In this document: piece by piece, positions 40,494 through 49,292 of the stretch
How positions within the stretch are numbered: the stretch's first letter is position 1
Layout of the letters: each line of letters opens with the position of its first letter
Assembly (NCBI GenBank): GCA_002869535.1
Contig: PKUK01000008.1
Location: forward strand, 240,541-304,540
Source: Arcobacter sp.
Lineage (GTDB): Bacteria; Campylobacterota; Campylobacteria; Campylobacterales; Arcobacteraceae
Length of the DNA stretch: 64,000 nucleotides
Reading direction: 5' to 3'
Position numbers and translations under genes: made by a program
Notes under the pieces: generated by a model
The model's database searches: none
What the model saw: only the letters and a program-made list of their open reading frames with translations
What the model was told of the DNA's origin: nothing

Positions 40494-42170
40494 TTAGAAA
40501 AGTCCTGTAATAACACCACTATCATCTATATCTATTCTCTCAGCAGTTGGCACTTTAGGAAGTCCTGGCATAGTCATCATATTTCCTGCAATTGCTACAA
40601 TAAATCCTGCCCCATTTTCTAGCTTTACATCACTTATTTCAATAATATGCCCACTAGGAGCCCCTTTTAAGTGTGGATCTGTTGAAAATGACATCTGCGT
40701 TTTTGCCATACATACAGGAAGTTTTCCATACTCTTTTTGTAGTTTTTCTATTTCATCATGTACTTTTGCACTTGCAACTATCTCTTTTGCTCCATATATT
40801 TTAGTAGCTATTGTCTCTATCTTTTTCCAAATAGGAAGTTTATCTTCATACAGGTAATCAAAACCAGCTTCCCTATTATCAACTATATCTACAATCTCAT
40901 GTGCCAACTCTTCTGCACCTGCTCCACCTTCTGCCCAATGTCTAGAAATCACACACTTAACACCCAACTTTTCACACTTTTTCTTTAACAGTTCTGTTTC
41001 ATCATCTGTATCATAAGTAAAATGATTTATACTAACTACTACAGGAAGATTATAATTCTTTGTGATATTTATAATATGTCTTTTAATATTTGAAAAACCC
41101 GCTTCTAGAGCTTCAAGATTTTCTTGATTTAGATGGTCAATTTCAACTCCACCATGATACTTTAGTGCTCGAACAGTTGCCACTAATACAACAGCAGAAG
41201 GTTTTAGTTTTGAACTTCTACATTTGATATTTAAAAACTTCTCAGCTCCTAAATCTGCCCCAAAGCCAGCCTCTGTTACTGCATAGTCTGCAAGTTTTAG
41301 AGCTGTTTTAGTAGCAGTTACAGAGTTACATCCATGGGCAATATTTGCAAAAGGACCCCCATGAACTATGGCAATATTGTTCTCTAAAGTTTGTACAATA
41401 TTTGGTTTAATTGCATCCTTTAACACAGCAGCCATTGCCCCATGAGCTTTTAAATCACTTGCATATACAGGTGTTATCTTATCAGTCTTATATCCAATAA
41501 TTATTCGCCCTAATCTCTCTTTTAAATCAGCTCTATTGGTAGCCAAACAAAGTATTGCCATAACTTCAGAAGCAACCACAATATCAAAGCCATCTTCCCT
41601 TAAAAAGCCATTTCCAACACCACCTTGACCCACAGTTATTTTTCGTAAAGCCCTGTCATTCATATCTAAAACACGCTTCCACTTTATACGTCTTGAGTCT
41701 ATAGTTAAAGCATTACCATGATGAATATGATTATCAATCATCGCTGCCAGCAAATTATGGGCAACTCCAATAGCGTGAAAATCACCTGTAAAATGAAGAT
41801 TTATATCTTCCATAGGCACAACTTGAGCATATCCTCCACCAGCAGCTCCACCTTTTAGACCAAAACATGGTCCCAAAGATGGCTCTCTTAGACAAATAAT
41901 TGTCTGCTTTCCAATTCTATTTAAAGCATCACCTAAACCAACTGTTGTAGTTGTCTTTCCTTCACCTGCAGGAGTTGGGCTTATTGCAGTTACTAAGATA
42001 AGCTTTCCCTCTTTATTTTGATGACTTAAACTATCAACATACTCTAAAGAGAGTTTTGCTTTATAATGACCATAAGGATCCAAATGTTCAGGGGGAATAT
42101 TAAACTTTGTTTTGGCTAATTCAATTATGGGTTTCATAGAGGCTTTTTGTGCTATTTCGATATCTGACAT
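40494..42170 (-). CDS. fhs: Formate-tetrahydrofolate ligase
   Basis: The enzyme makes 10-formyltetrahydrofolate from formate, ATP and tetrahydrofolate. The start is set at the ATG at 42170, behind AGGAAG, giving 558 residues; upstream codons in the longer frame do not resemble the family. Motifs include the P-loop [18 protein letters not shown] near residue 65, [48 protein letters not shown] and [12 protein letters not shown]. It is a single gene here, though formate is also the substrate of the fdh operon 15 kb away. Confidence 0.97.
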   Translation of the reverse strand: MSDIEIAQKASMKPIIELAKTKFNIPPEHLDPYGHYKAKLSLEYVDSLSHQNKEGKLILVTAISPTPAGEGKTTTTVGLGDALNRIGKQTIICLREPSLGPCFGLKGGAAGGGYAQVVPMEDINLHFTGDFHAIGVAHNLLAAMIDNHIHHGNALTIDSRRIKWKRVLDMNDRALRKITVGQGGVGNGFLREDGFDIVVASEVMAILCLATNRADLKERLGRIIIGYKTDKITPVYASDLKAHGAMAAVLKDAIKPNIVQTLENNIAIVHGGPFANIAHGCNSVTATKTALKLADYAVTEAGFGADLGAEKFLNIKCRSSKLKPSAVVLVATVRALKYHGGVEIDHLNQENLEALEAGFSNIKRHIINITKNYNLPVVVSINHFTYDTDDETELLKKKCEKLGVKCVISRHWAEGGAGAEELAHEIVDIVDNREAGFDYLYEDKLPIWKKIETIATKIYGAKEIVASAKVHDEIEKLQKEYGKLPVCMAKTQMSFSTDPHLKGAPSGHIIEISDVKLENGAGFIVAIAGNMMTMPGLPKVPTAERIDIDDSGVITGLF

Positions 42171-42329
42171 ATGTCTTCCTAATATATTAAAATATAGATA
42201 TTTTATTCTACTACATCTGCTATTAGAAATATATTTGTAAGTCATTAAATATATAAATTTACTGTATATATTTTAACCATCATTTTTTATTCTTTTTGTT
42301 ACAATACAAAAAAATACAAAAGGCACTTT

Positions 42330-42728
42330 ATGGAAATAGAAATCTCCACCCCAGCCCTACTTTTCCCAGCAATTTCACTACTGCTTTTAGCATATACAAA
42401 TAGATTTTTAACAACAGGTCAACTTATTCGTTCACTTAGTCGACAAGCTAGAGAACACGGTGAGCAAGAGCTTAGTGGACAAATAGCAAATTTAAAAAGA
42501 AGACTAGAGCTAACAAAATGGATGCAGTTTTTTGGAGTAGTATCTATGCTTTTATGTACTATTTCAATGTTTGCACTTTTTTTAGGATTTTATGATGTGG
42601 GTAAAAAAGTATTTGGACTAAGTTTAATAACTATGTGTCTATCTTTATGTATCTCTTTGTGGGAAGTATATATCTCATCAAATGCTTTGAACTTAGAATT
42701 AAAAGATTTGGATGAAAGGTGTAGTTAG
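42330..42728 (+). CDS. DUF2721 family membrane protein
   Basis: A 132-residue inner-membrane protein. The first helix (TPALLFPAISLLLLAYTNRF) is followed by a conserved basic stretch (IRSLSRQAREHGEQELSGQIANLKRRLELTK) and two further helices (FFGVVSMLLCTISMFALFLGF, FGLSLITMCLSLCISLWEVY). This matches the DUF2721 pattern, whose function is unknown. It converges on and overlaps the small gene on the other strand by four bases. Confidence 0.85.
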   Translation: MEIEISTPALLFPAISLLLLAYTNRFLTTGQLIRSLSRQAREHGEQELSGQIANLKRRLELTKWMQFFGVVSMLLCTISMFALFLGFYDVGKKVFGLSLITMCLSLCISLWEVYISSNALNLELKDLDERCS

Positions 42729-42910
42729 AAATTATCTTGAAGAGGTAAACCTCTCCGCTTTCTTACTTTTTCATCTTCTAAATCTTTTTCCATGATTTGT
42801 TTTAGCATCATATCAAAGTCATTGTGAGCTTTCCAATCATGAACTTTCTTAGTCTCTTTTTCTTTAGAAGCTTTTTCAGAGTATGTATCGTGACTTTTAT
42901 CTACTTTCAT
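42725..42910 (-). CDS. Small charged hypothetical protein
   Basis: A 61-residue soluble protein rich in Lys, Glu and Asp (YSEKASKEKETKKVHDWKAH, then KQIMEKDLEDEKVRKRRG). No known fold is recognised. AAGGAAAATTT precedes the ATG. The last 12 codons (VRKRRGLPLQDNF) are encoded by a 36-base sequence that recurs with one mismatch at 46283-46318, on the far side of the gene cassette region. Confidence 0.65.
   Translation of the reverse strand: MKVDKSHDTYSEKASKEKETKKVHDWKAHNDFDMMLKQIMEKDLEDEKVRKRRGLPLQDNF
42735..42770. repeat. 36-bp direct repeat, left copy
   Basis: This matches 46283-46318 in the same orientation with one difference (C at 42755, T at 46303). It contains the partial palindrome AAGAGG-TAAA-CCTCTT. 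The left copy encodes the C-terminus of the 61-residue protein and the right copy is noncoding. The two copies bracket the cassette region. Confidence 0.75.
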
Positions 42911-42997
42911 AAATTTTCCTTAGTATTTTTATACTTGGGAATGATTTTATTGTTTTATTGTGTAGTGTAAATAAAGGTTGTTAGTCGCTTTTGAAAA

Positions 42998-43129
42998 CTT
43001 TAACGACCGACTTAAGGGACAATACCCCTCAAACAGTTCGCTGATTTCTTTTTGTAACCACTGGATGATAGCTAATAAATGCTATAAAATTCGCTGGGTT
43101 ACTTGTTCCTTTTCTAGGCTTTGTTATAC
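42998..43129 (-). other. attC-like integron recombination site, long (VCR-like) form
   Basis: Read on the minus strand, the site begins GTATAAC directly after the stop of the gene at 43130 and ends GTTAAAG, close to the R-Y-Y-Y-A-A-C and G-T-T-R-R-R-Y box rules. The outer arms pair imperfectly (AACAAAGCCTAGAAAAGGAAC against the complement AACGACCGACTTAAGGGAC), and an inner stem pairs GTAACC...TATAGC with GCTAT...GGTTAC. Length 132 bases, similar to long chromosomal attC sites. Recombination activity is inferred. Confidence 0.68.
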
Positions 43130-44275
43130 TTATATAAAACTAGAATCAACTATCTTTTCAAGCATCTTTTTATATCTAGTTTTATATTCATCCCTTTTAG
43201 GAATAAAGAAAACTTTTTCTAATTCATTTCTATTATTTAATTCATAACATAATTCTGTTCTTAATTTATCAAATATAGAAAGATCATATTCATTATAAAA
43301 TCTTCTTTCATTAATAAACATACAATCTTCTATAAAAATATTCCTTTTATGTTCCGATAAATTATCAATAATTGATGGTTGCACATACCAATCATCATGC
43401 GAAGCCATAATCGCTTCAATAAAATTTAATATTGTAAGTTTAGTTGTAAAAAAATTATTTATTTTATTTACAATCTCTTGAAATTCTAAGAGTTCATTAG
43501 GTATTAAAATAATAATAACTGTTTTATTTTCAAATGGAATTACGGTAATATAATAGTTAACTTTTTTTTCTTTAATAATAAGTTTATTAAGTGAATTAAT
43601 TGCTACTGGCATTTGAAAATCAGTGATATAATATAACAATGTGTATTCCATATTTTCTGTTGTTAAAGTATTTAAAATATTATCTTTTAGTTGATTGTTA
43701 TTAGATTGAGGTAATAATTTATATTCTAAATACTTTAATAAATTATCTATTGTTATGATTTCAGAATCTGTATGTTCACTGACCTCAAAAATGATTTTTT
43801 TCTTTATCGCTATTAATATTTCATCATTATTTAAATGTTCTATTAACGAATCATATCCTTTCCTCTGTAAATATATTTTAACTTCTTCTATTGATATTAA
43901 TTCTGGTTTATTCCAATTTTTGTAATTATATGTACTTAATAAAGCATTTTTTTCATTATTTAATAAAATTGCTAAAGAACGAAATGTTTGTAAAATAATA
44001 TCTTCTACTGTAAATATACCTTTTGTATCTAATTTTTCAAATATATCATCATGTTTTTTACAAAAAATATAAGAAGCAGTGGCTTCATTAATTCCAATAT
44101 TATCAAAATACGGTTTTTTAGTATATTGACTATTTTGTTTTGGAAGAAAACATTTTAAATGTTGATTCTCAGAAATAGATTGTAAGGATATCTTATTGGA
44201 AATTGCATGTGCATTAATCGCTATATTTTGGCATTCAGGATAATAGCAACTGTCAGTATTAAAATGTGTGTACAT
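43130..44275 (-). CDS. Cassette-borne hypothetical protein with zinc-finger/HNH-like N-terminus
   Basis: The ATG at 44275, behind AAAAGGAAAAAA, gives 381 residues; an upstream TTG at 44317 would start inside the attC site. The N-terminus carries CYYPECQNIAINAHAISN and later ASYIFCKKHDDIFEKLD, a Cys-x4-Cys, Ala-His, Cys-x2-His-Asp pattern that suggests a treble-clef zinc or HNH-like fold. The remaining 280 residues are helical and not recognised. Its 3' end abuts one attC-like site and its 5' end follows another, so it appears to be a complete gene cassette. Low GC matches the surroundings. A defence role is plausible but not shown. Confidence 0.7.
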   Translation of the reverse strand: MYTHFNTDSCYYPECQNIAINAHAISNKISLQSISENQHLKCFLPKQNSQYTKKPYFDNIGINEATASYIFCKKHDDIFEKLDTKGIFTVEDIILQTFRSLAILLNNEKNALLSTYNYKNWNKPELISIEEVKIYLQRKGYDSLIEHLNNDEILIAIKKKIIFEVSEHTDSEIITIDNLLKYLEYKLLPQSNNNQLKDNILNTLTTENMEYTLLYYITDFQMPVAINSLNKLIIKEKKVNYYITVIPFENKTVIIILIPNELLEFQEIVNKINNFFTTKLTILNFIEAIMASHDDWYVQPSIIDNLSEHKRNIFIEDCMFINERRFYNEYDLSIFDKLRTELCYELNNRNELEKVFFIPKRDEYKTRYKKMLEKIVDSSFI

Positions 44276-44294
44276 TTTTTTCCTTTTCAATTTA

Positions 44295-44364
44295 GTATAA
44301 CGTTTAAAATGAGCCAATAAATTGCCCGCAGGGGTAATTTATTGGCTCCTCTGATTTGTTATGT
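44295..44364 (-). other. attC-like integron recombination site, short form
   Basis: On the minus strand it runs from ACATAAC to GTTATAC. The core is a near-perfect stem: GAGCCAATAAATTACC with GGCAATTTATTGGCTC around CCTGC. Spacer bases AAATCAGAG and ATTTTAAAC separate the stem from the end boxes, the expected attC layout. The stop codon of the HNH gene lies inside the first box, as is common in cassettes. At about 70 bases it is a typical attC size. Confidence 0.75.
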
Positions 44365-45747
44365 GTAGATTTCAAATAACTCATCCTCAGTAATTTCTAT
44401 GCCAAACTCTTTTAGTCTGTCATTTTTTATTTCTAATAATTTGTTTAATATTTCTGTTTTATCTTCTATAAAACCAAAATGTAATTTTCTATGACAAGTA
44501 GGGCATACAGAAACAATATTTGCGGGGATATCTAAACTATACAAAAACTCTTCTTGAAATTGTAGAGGTACTAAGTGATGTGCTTCCATATATTGTTCAT
44601 TTGTTGCTCTTGAGAAAAAAGTTTTATGTGTACTATCCACTTCACATATAAAACTTGCTTCTTCCAAGGCTTTTTTTGCATATGCTAAATTTCTAGGATA
44701 TATTTTTCCACCATTTTTTTCTTTTGACGATTTTACCGGCTGTGGTTTATGTTCGGGTTCATTTGAATTTATATTTTCTATATTTTCTTGCAATTCTACA
44801 TCCGCTGAATTATCATCAAGATAGTAAACTTTTTGGGAATTTATATGGTCAATAACTTTTTTACTCGTTATATTGTCTAATAACTGATAAGTTCTAAAAT
44901 TTCCTAACTGTGGCTTTACTATTTCTAAAATTGTTTGATAATCAATATAATCAACCAATTCTAGATTATATGAATAATCCAATGGATATTCTTTGTCATC
45001 TGTTTCTTCAATGTTTGTAATATTTCCCATCGCAAATACATTAGCATTTTTTACAAAAAGAACAATGGCACCATTTGACTGCAGCCATTGTTGTTTATAT
45101 CTTTCTTTTTCTGCCCATCTACTATTGTTATATTCTAAAAAATCATCAATAGAATTATGTGTTCCAATAGGTTGTACAACAATTAACTGTTTTTTTGAAT
45201 CAATTGTGTAATATTCATATGGTTTTTTTGTCTTGTCAACTTTTATTTTTTCATGTTGTGTATTTGAAATTAAGACAGCACTAAGTGTACCTCTAATCTT
45301 TTCTTTTGATGTTTTTTCAGTTTTTGTATAGTTTTTGTCATAGTCTGGGTACATTTTGATATATTTCTCTACCAACTGTGCTTCTGTTGCTCTTCCACCT
45401 AATTGTTGTAATGCGAAATATGCTTTATCTTTGATTGTTAGCATGTTATTTTTTTGTGTAGATTTTTCAATCAAGATATTTTCATTATGTTCTTTTAAAA
45501 ATTCGATATATCTATTTAATGCACTATTGTACATATTTTGACCACGACGATTTTTTTCATAATATTCATCAATCTTAAAGTAATCGGTTTTAATTTTTTG
45601 AATAGTCTGTACATTATTTATTGAGTATAAATCATGATTTGTATATTTTATTTTTTCTAAGTCTTTTGAAATAGTTATTATTGTTTTAGCATATCTTTCT
45701 GGTCTGTTGTTGTCAATTAACCAAGTTTCAAACAGTTTTTGTTTCAT
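44359..45747 (-). CDS. HNH endonuclease, restriction-like, in a gene cassette
   Basis: A 462-residue protein. The C-terminal HNH domain is clear: CEVDSTHKTFFSR, MEAHHLVPLQFQ (catalytic histidines), then NIVSVCPTCHRKLHFG, with four cysteines for structural zinc. The layout resembles McrA/Type IV-like nucleases. Residues about 105-190 (IKDKAYFALQQLGGRATEAQLVEKYI) look like a HARE-type winged helix found in restriction proteins. The N-terminal 100 residues are unrecognised. It follows the 80-residue gene by six bases and ends in an attC-like site. It probably cuts modified or foreign DNA, by analogy. Confidence 0.82.
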   Translation of the reverse strand: MKQKLFETWLIDNNRPERYAKTIITISKDLEKIKYTNHDLYSINNVQTIQKIKTDYFKIDEYYEKNRRGQNMYNSALNRYIEFLKEHNENILIEKSTQKNNMLTIKDKAYFALQQLGGRATEAQLVEKYIKMYPDYDKNYTKTEKTSKEKIRGTLSAVLISNTQHEKIKVDKTKKPYEYYTIDSKKQLIVVQPIGTHNSIDDFLEYNNSRWAEKERYKQQWLQSNGAIVLFVKNANVFAMGNITNIEETDDKEYPLDYSYNLELVDYIDYQTILEIVKPQLGNFRTYQLLDNITSKKVIDHINSQKVYYLDDNSADVELQENIENINSNEPEHKPQPVKSSKEKNGGKIYPRNLAYAKKALEEASFICEVDSTHKTFFSRATNEQYMEAHHLVPLQFQEEFLYSLDIPANIVSVCPTCHRKLHFGFIEDKTEILNKLLEIKNDRLKEFGIEITEDELFEIYT

Positions 45748-45753
45748 AGTTAA

Positions 45754-45996
45754 TTAAACTCTTTCCCATTCTGTTGGATCTTCTGGAATTCCAAAAGTAG
45801 ATGTATCCAGCAGTTCTCCTGTTTCTGGATGAAGCACTGAAAAAGTGACATCATTTGCTAAATCTTCTGATGCTTGCCAAGCTTCAGCATAACTGCCTAA
45901 ACTTTCATTATCAAATATTGGATGAAATCTTCCATCTGAAGACTGTCCTATATAAAATGTACCAACTTTCGTTGGATATGCTAATAATAATCTCAT
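45754..45996 (-). CDS. Small hypothetical protein coupled to the HNH nuclease gene
   Basis: An 80-residue protein (MRLLLAYPTKVGTFYIGQS at the start, EDPTEWERV at the end) of mixed strand and helix character, with no membrane segment or known motif. Its base composition is less AT-rich than its neighbours, pointing to a different origin. It starts just after GAAGGACAGACA and ends six bases before the nuclease gene, so the two form a unit. It could regulate or accompany the nuclease, or be an unrelated passenger. Confidence 0.7.
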   Translation of the reverse strand: MRLLLAYPTKVGTFYIGQSSDGRFHPIFDNESLGSYAEAWQASEDLANDVTFSVLHPETGELLDTSTFGIPEDPTEWERV

Positions 45997-46096
45997 TGTC
46001 TGTCCTTCACATAATTATTTATTGAACATTCATTATATACAAAATAGCCTTGAATTTGTGATATTTATAACATAAATAATGTTGGTTTAATGTATG

Positions 46097-46126
46097 AAAG
46101 AAAAGCCTTTATTTAGGCTTTTCTTT
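46097..46126. terminator. Strong hairpin
   Basis: AAAGAAAAGCC and GGCTTTTCTTT form an 11-base perfect stem with an eight-base loop, ending in T-rich sequence on the plus strand and A-to-T-rich sequence on the minus. It lies about 100 bases upstream of the small cassette gene and may insulate it from other transcription. Confidence 0.7.
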
Positions 46127-46282
46127 TAATTATTGATTTCAATTTGTCTATATTGTAATATTTTTAAAGTATATTTATGAAATTTTATGTATGGTTTACC
46201 CCTGTATTTACCTAATAAAACTACATTATGTATAACTATTTGTCAGAAATCGTGATAAAACTACATTTTGTTATATTTATTC

Positions 46283-46836
46283 TCTTGAAGAGGTAAACCT
46301 CTTCGCTTTCTTACTTTTGTATTGACGAAAAGTAAGCAAAAACAACTACGGCTTCGGAGCCAAAGGTTCCCTCATTTATTATTTTTAATTTCTAGCTTGC
46401 GGAACTCCTAAAAAAGAGTGAGTTTATCACTCTTTTTTACTCAAACAAGTCCTCAGCTTTCTCCGAAATGAAAAATAAACATTCGGCTCCTGCAGATGTA
46501 GAAAGAAATCCCTTCGGTTGTTTCTTCTTCTGTACAGTCTTTATATTAATTAGAGTAAGTAAAAGTTTGGAATCTAAACAAATCAAAAGTTCAAATGTCC
46601 TTATCACACCTTTGTTTCCAACATCTACAGAAGCTGAGTGTTTGTTTTATCTTTTCGGAAAAGGCTTGCAACTGTTTGAGTAAATAAATATGCTAAACGC
46701 ATATTTATTTATGAGTTTTGCAAGACAGGAAAGATAAAACAATAAGCGAAGGTACCCAAAGGGCTTCGCAGCCGTTGGTGGTTTTGCTTACTTTGTCCAC
46801 ACAAAGTAAGAGAAGCGAAAACCTTTAGGTATTCAT
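46283..46836. repeat. Large imperfect inverted repeat made of two diverged copies of a ~270-base structured unit
   Basis: The left unit (from 46283) and the right unit (ending 46836, read in reverse) share the same order of blocks: CGCTTTCTTACTTT and a complementary AAAGTAAGCAAAA, CAACGGCTTCGGAGCC-like bases, CTTGC-x-x-AACTC, a variable hairpin (AAAAAGAGTGA/TCACTCTTTTT left; AATAAATATG/CATATTTATT right), TTACTCAAAC, TCCGAAA, and CATTCGGCTCCTGCAGATG. The variable hairpins differ in sequence but keep pairing, which suggests selection for structure. It is more GC-rich than its surroundings and has no credible gene. Confidence 0.65.
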
Positions 46837-46844
46837 GAGAAAAA

Positions 46845-47462
46845 TTAAATATAAAACCGAATCAACCTACCCTCTATCTCAACCCGAGAAAACCCGAACT
46901 CCTCTTTTATCCACTCAAAAGTTCTTCTTTGATACATAAAAATATGCGTTGGGTCATTTTTGTAGTACCAGGTATCAAAGTCTATATTTTCATCATAAAT
47001 ATCTGTCATAAGATATAGACTACCATCATCTTTTAGAAGTGATTTTAAAAGAGTAAACTCCTTATTTGGCTCTTGAAAATGCTCAATAACCTCACTACTA
47101 GTTATGTAATCATATTTTTTTTCTAAAAGCCCTTTATCATCTAAATAAAATAGATCATAGCCATGTATATCATAAGCATTGTCTTTAAGTACTTTTATAA
47201 TCGCAGAATCTTTTCCACAACCAAAATCAAGACCTATACTATTATTAGGCTTATCTTTTAAAACTGAGTTTGTAATAGGAGAGAGGAAGTTTTGGTATCT
47301 TATATCACTTGAATCATTTTTATGTTTTTCATAAATATTTTTTTCATCAACACCAATTAAGTGAAACTCTTTTGCCTTGAATATACCAGTACAACACTCA
47401 CACTTGTAGTGAGTATTATTATAAAAAAGTTTTGCATTATTAAAACATAAAGGACAAGTCAT
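46845..47462 (-). CDS. SAM-dependent methyltransferase with N-terminal zinc ribbon
   Basis: A 205-residue protein. Residues 1-26 hold two Cys pairs (CPLCFNNAKLFYNNTHYKCECC), a zinc ribbon. The methyltransferase core has the glycine motif IGLDFGCGKDSAII near residue 75, then IHGYDLFYL and YDYITSSEVIEHFQEP. This class I fold methylates unknown targets. Its ATG follows the selB stop directly, so it belongs to the selA-selB transcript; a link to tRNA or to selenium metabolism is suggestive only. Confidence 0.85.
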   Translation of the reverse strand: MTCPLCFNNAKLFYNNTHYKCECCTGIFKAKEFHLIGVDEKNIYEKHKNDSSDIRYQNFLSPITNSVLKDKPNNSIGLDFGCGKDSAIIKVLKDNAYDIHGYDLFYLDDKGLLEKKYDYITSSEVIEHFQEPNKEFTLLKSLLKDDGSLYLMTDIYDENIDFDTWYYKNDPTHIFMYQRRTFEWIKEEFGFSRVEIEGRLIRFYI

Positions 47463-49292
47463 TTAGGCAAAAACTCTTTTTGTCTCTACTTTTTTTATCT
47501 CTGAATAGTTATCAAGATAATCTAAGTATGCAATTAGATATTTTCTACTTAGTTCAAATTTCTCTTTGAAGTTTGATAGTTCTATATACCCCTCTTCTTT
47601 TATGATACTTTTCATAGCTTTTACTATGCTATTTAGACTCTCAAAATGAATAAAAAGGTTATGTTGTAGTCTTATTACTTGTTTTTTTGATGTCAATGAT
47701 TTTAAGATGTCATCACCTAATTTTCTATCAATATCTAAATCATCATAGATATTATATGGAGCAGTTGGACTTATATCTTCTTCTTTTAATCTATTTAAAA
47801 CTATCTCTTCTAAATCTTTTAAAAAATCCTCTTTTATATTGGCATTTTTATATAAATTGCCCTCTTTAATTAAAAAGCTTTCTTCTACTAATTCATCTAA
47901 AACAGCATCTATAAATAGTGCACTTGCCCATTTTGCTCTCAATGATATAGAAGAGTTTGAAAGCATAGCATAGGAGTTCTTTTCGTATATATTTTTAATC
48001 TGCTCTTTTAACTCTTCTTTTGTAGAGTTTGGATAGATGATTAAATCTTTTTCATCCACAAATACCTCATCAAGTCTTTTTGCAAACTCTAAAGCCTCTT
48101 CATGACTTAGGGCAAATCTTTGAGTTGAAGAGATTATTCCAAGTCCTTTTTTGTGAGCATTTAAAAGTTCATAATAAGCACTTGTAAAATCACTTTTATC
48201 TAAAGCTTCTAGCAATCTTCTTTTTTGATTTTTTTTCATGGGGTCAATTACTGGATTTAGAACTTTTCCACCACATATGGTTTCATTGCCACTTCTAAGT
48301 ATCACTTTCTCACCAAAAACTGTATAGAGTTTTTCTTTTGCTTTTAGTGTTGCAAATCCTGTTTCAAGTGAGCTAATACAATCAAAAAGTAAAGTTTTCA
48401 CCTCCACTTTTTTTGCTCCAATAAATAGTGTGTAAGTTTTATCATGCAGTAGTTTTTTATCTTTCAAGCAAGAAAAAGAGATATCTATTCCATCAAATCC
48501 CCTTACATATCCTCTTTTAGTAATCAAGTCACCTCTTGTTATACTTTTCACATCTACATTTTGTAAGTTTAGTGCTGCCCTATTTGAGATATTTGCTTCT
48601 AAGACATTTTGATTGTGTACTTGTATGTTTTTTAATTTTGTCTCTTTTTGAATTTCACTAATAAAAACTTTTTCATTTAGTTCTACTTTTTTTCCTAAGA
48701 CTGTTCCTGTTACAACCGTACCTATACCTTTAGGAGAAAATACTCTATCCACATAAAACCTAAAGAAATTCTCTTCTTCTTTTGTACTATTACTTATGGT
48801 AAAAAGTTGATTTTTTAGTTTCTCTATTGAAGCTTCATCATAAATAGAGACTTCACTTACAAATTTTATCTCAAAATCAAAAGTTCCTAAGAACATCAAT
48901 ATCTGCTCTTTTTTTAAAGCTAACTCTTCGACACTTACTAAATCTTTTTTTGTAAGTACTACTATTAACTCTTTTATTCCAAGTAAGTTTATGATTTCTA
49001 TATGTTCTACTGTTTGAGGTTTTATACCTTCCACTGCACTTACAACCAACATCACATAATCAAATCCAAAAGCTCCAGCAATCATATTCTTAACTAACTT
49101 TTCATGACCAGGGACATCTATAAAAGCTATGTTTTGTTGACCTCGACTTAGGTTTGAAAAGGATAAATCAATAGTAATACCCCTTTCTTTTTCTTAATTT
49201 GTATCATCACCCTCAAAACCATTTAAAGCTTTTATTAAAGCTGTTTTTCCATGATCTATATGTCCAGCTGTTCCAATAATGATATTTGACAT
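47463..49292 (-). pseudogene. selB: Selenocysteine-specific elongation factor SelB, interrupted by an in-frame TAA
   Basis: SelB carries selenocysteyl-tRNA to UGA codons marked by a SECIS hairpin. The ATG at 49292 overlaps the selA stop by one base and begins [20 protein letters not shown], a perfect G1 motif. TAA at 49194-49196 (codon 33) interrupts the switch region, GDDTN-stop-EKERGITIDLSF, where relatives have glutamate, so GAA to TAA fits. The frame then continues for 576 codons with DVPGHEKLVKNMIAGAFG, TKKDL, beta-barrel domains and C-terminal winged helices. Restart inside the G domain could not give an active GTPase. Confidence 0.92.

Larger units (their letters stand above)
46021..46844. 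other. 824-bp noncoding interval between the cassettes and the methyltransferase gene
   Basis: No convincing gene lies here. It holds a hairpin (46097-46126), a weak third attC-like pair of boxes (46230-46276), the right copy of the 36-bp direct repeat (46283-46318) and the large inverted repeat. A 71-codon open frame at 46468-46683 lies wholly inside the inverted repeat and is probably not a gene. Confidence 0.6.

Noticed and set aside
44276-44317. TTG at 44317 as the start of the second cassette gene
   Set aside because: It would place the first 14 codons in the attC-like site; the ATG at 44275 has a good ribosome site.
46468-46683. 71-codon open frame as a gene
   Set aside because: It lies wholly inside the large inverted repeat, has low-complexity content and no domain; probably chance.
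42998-46836. Prophage or insertion sequence
   Set aside because: No transposase, integrase, capsid or terminase gene is visible; attC-like sites explain the island better.
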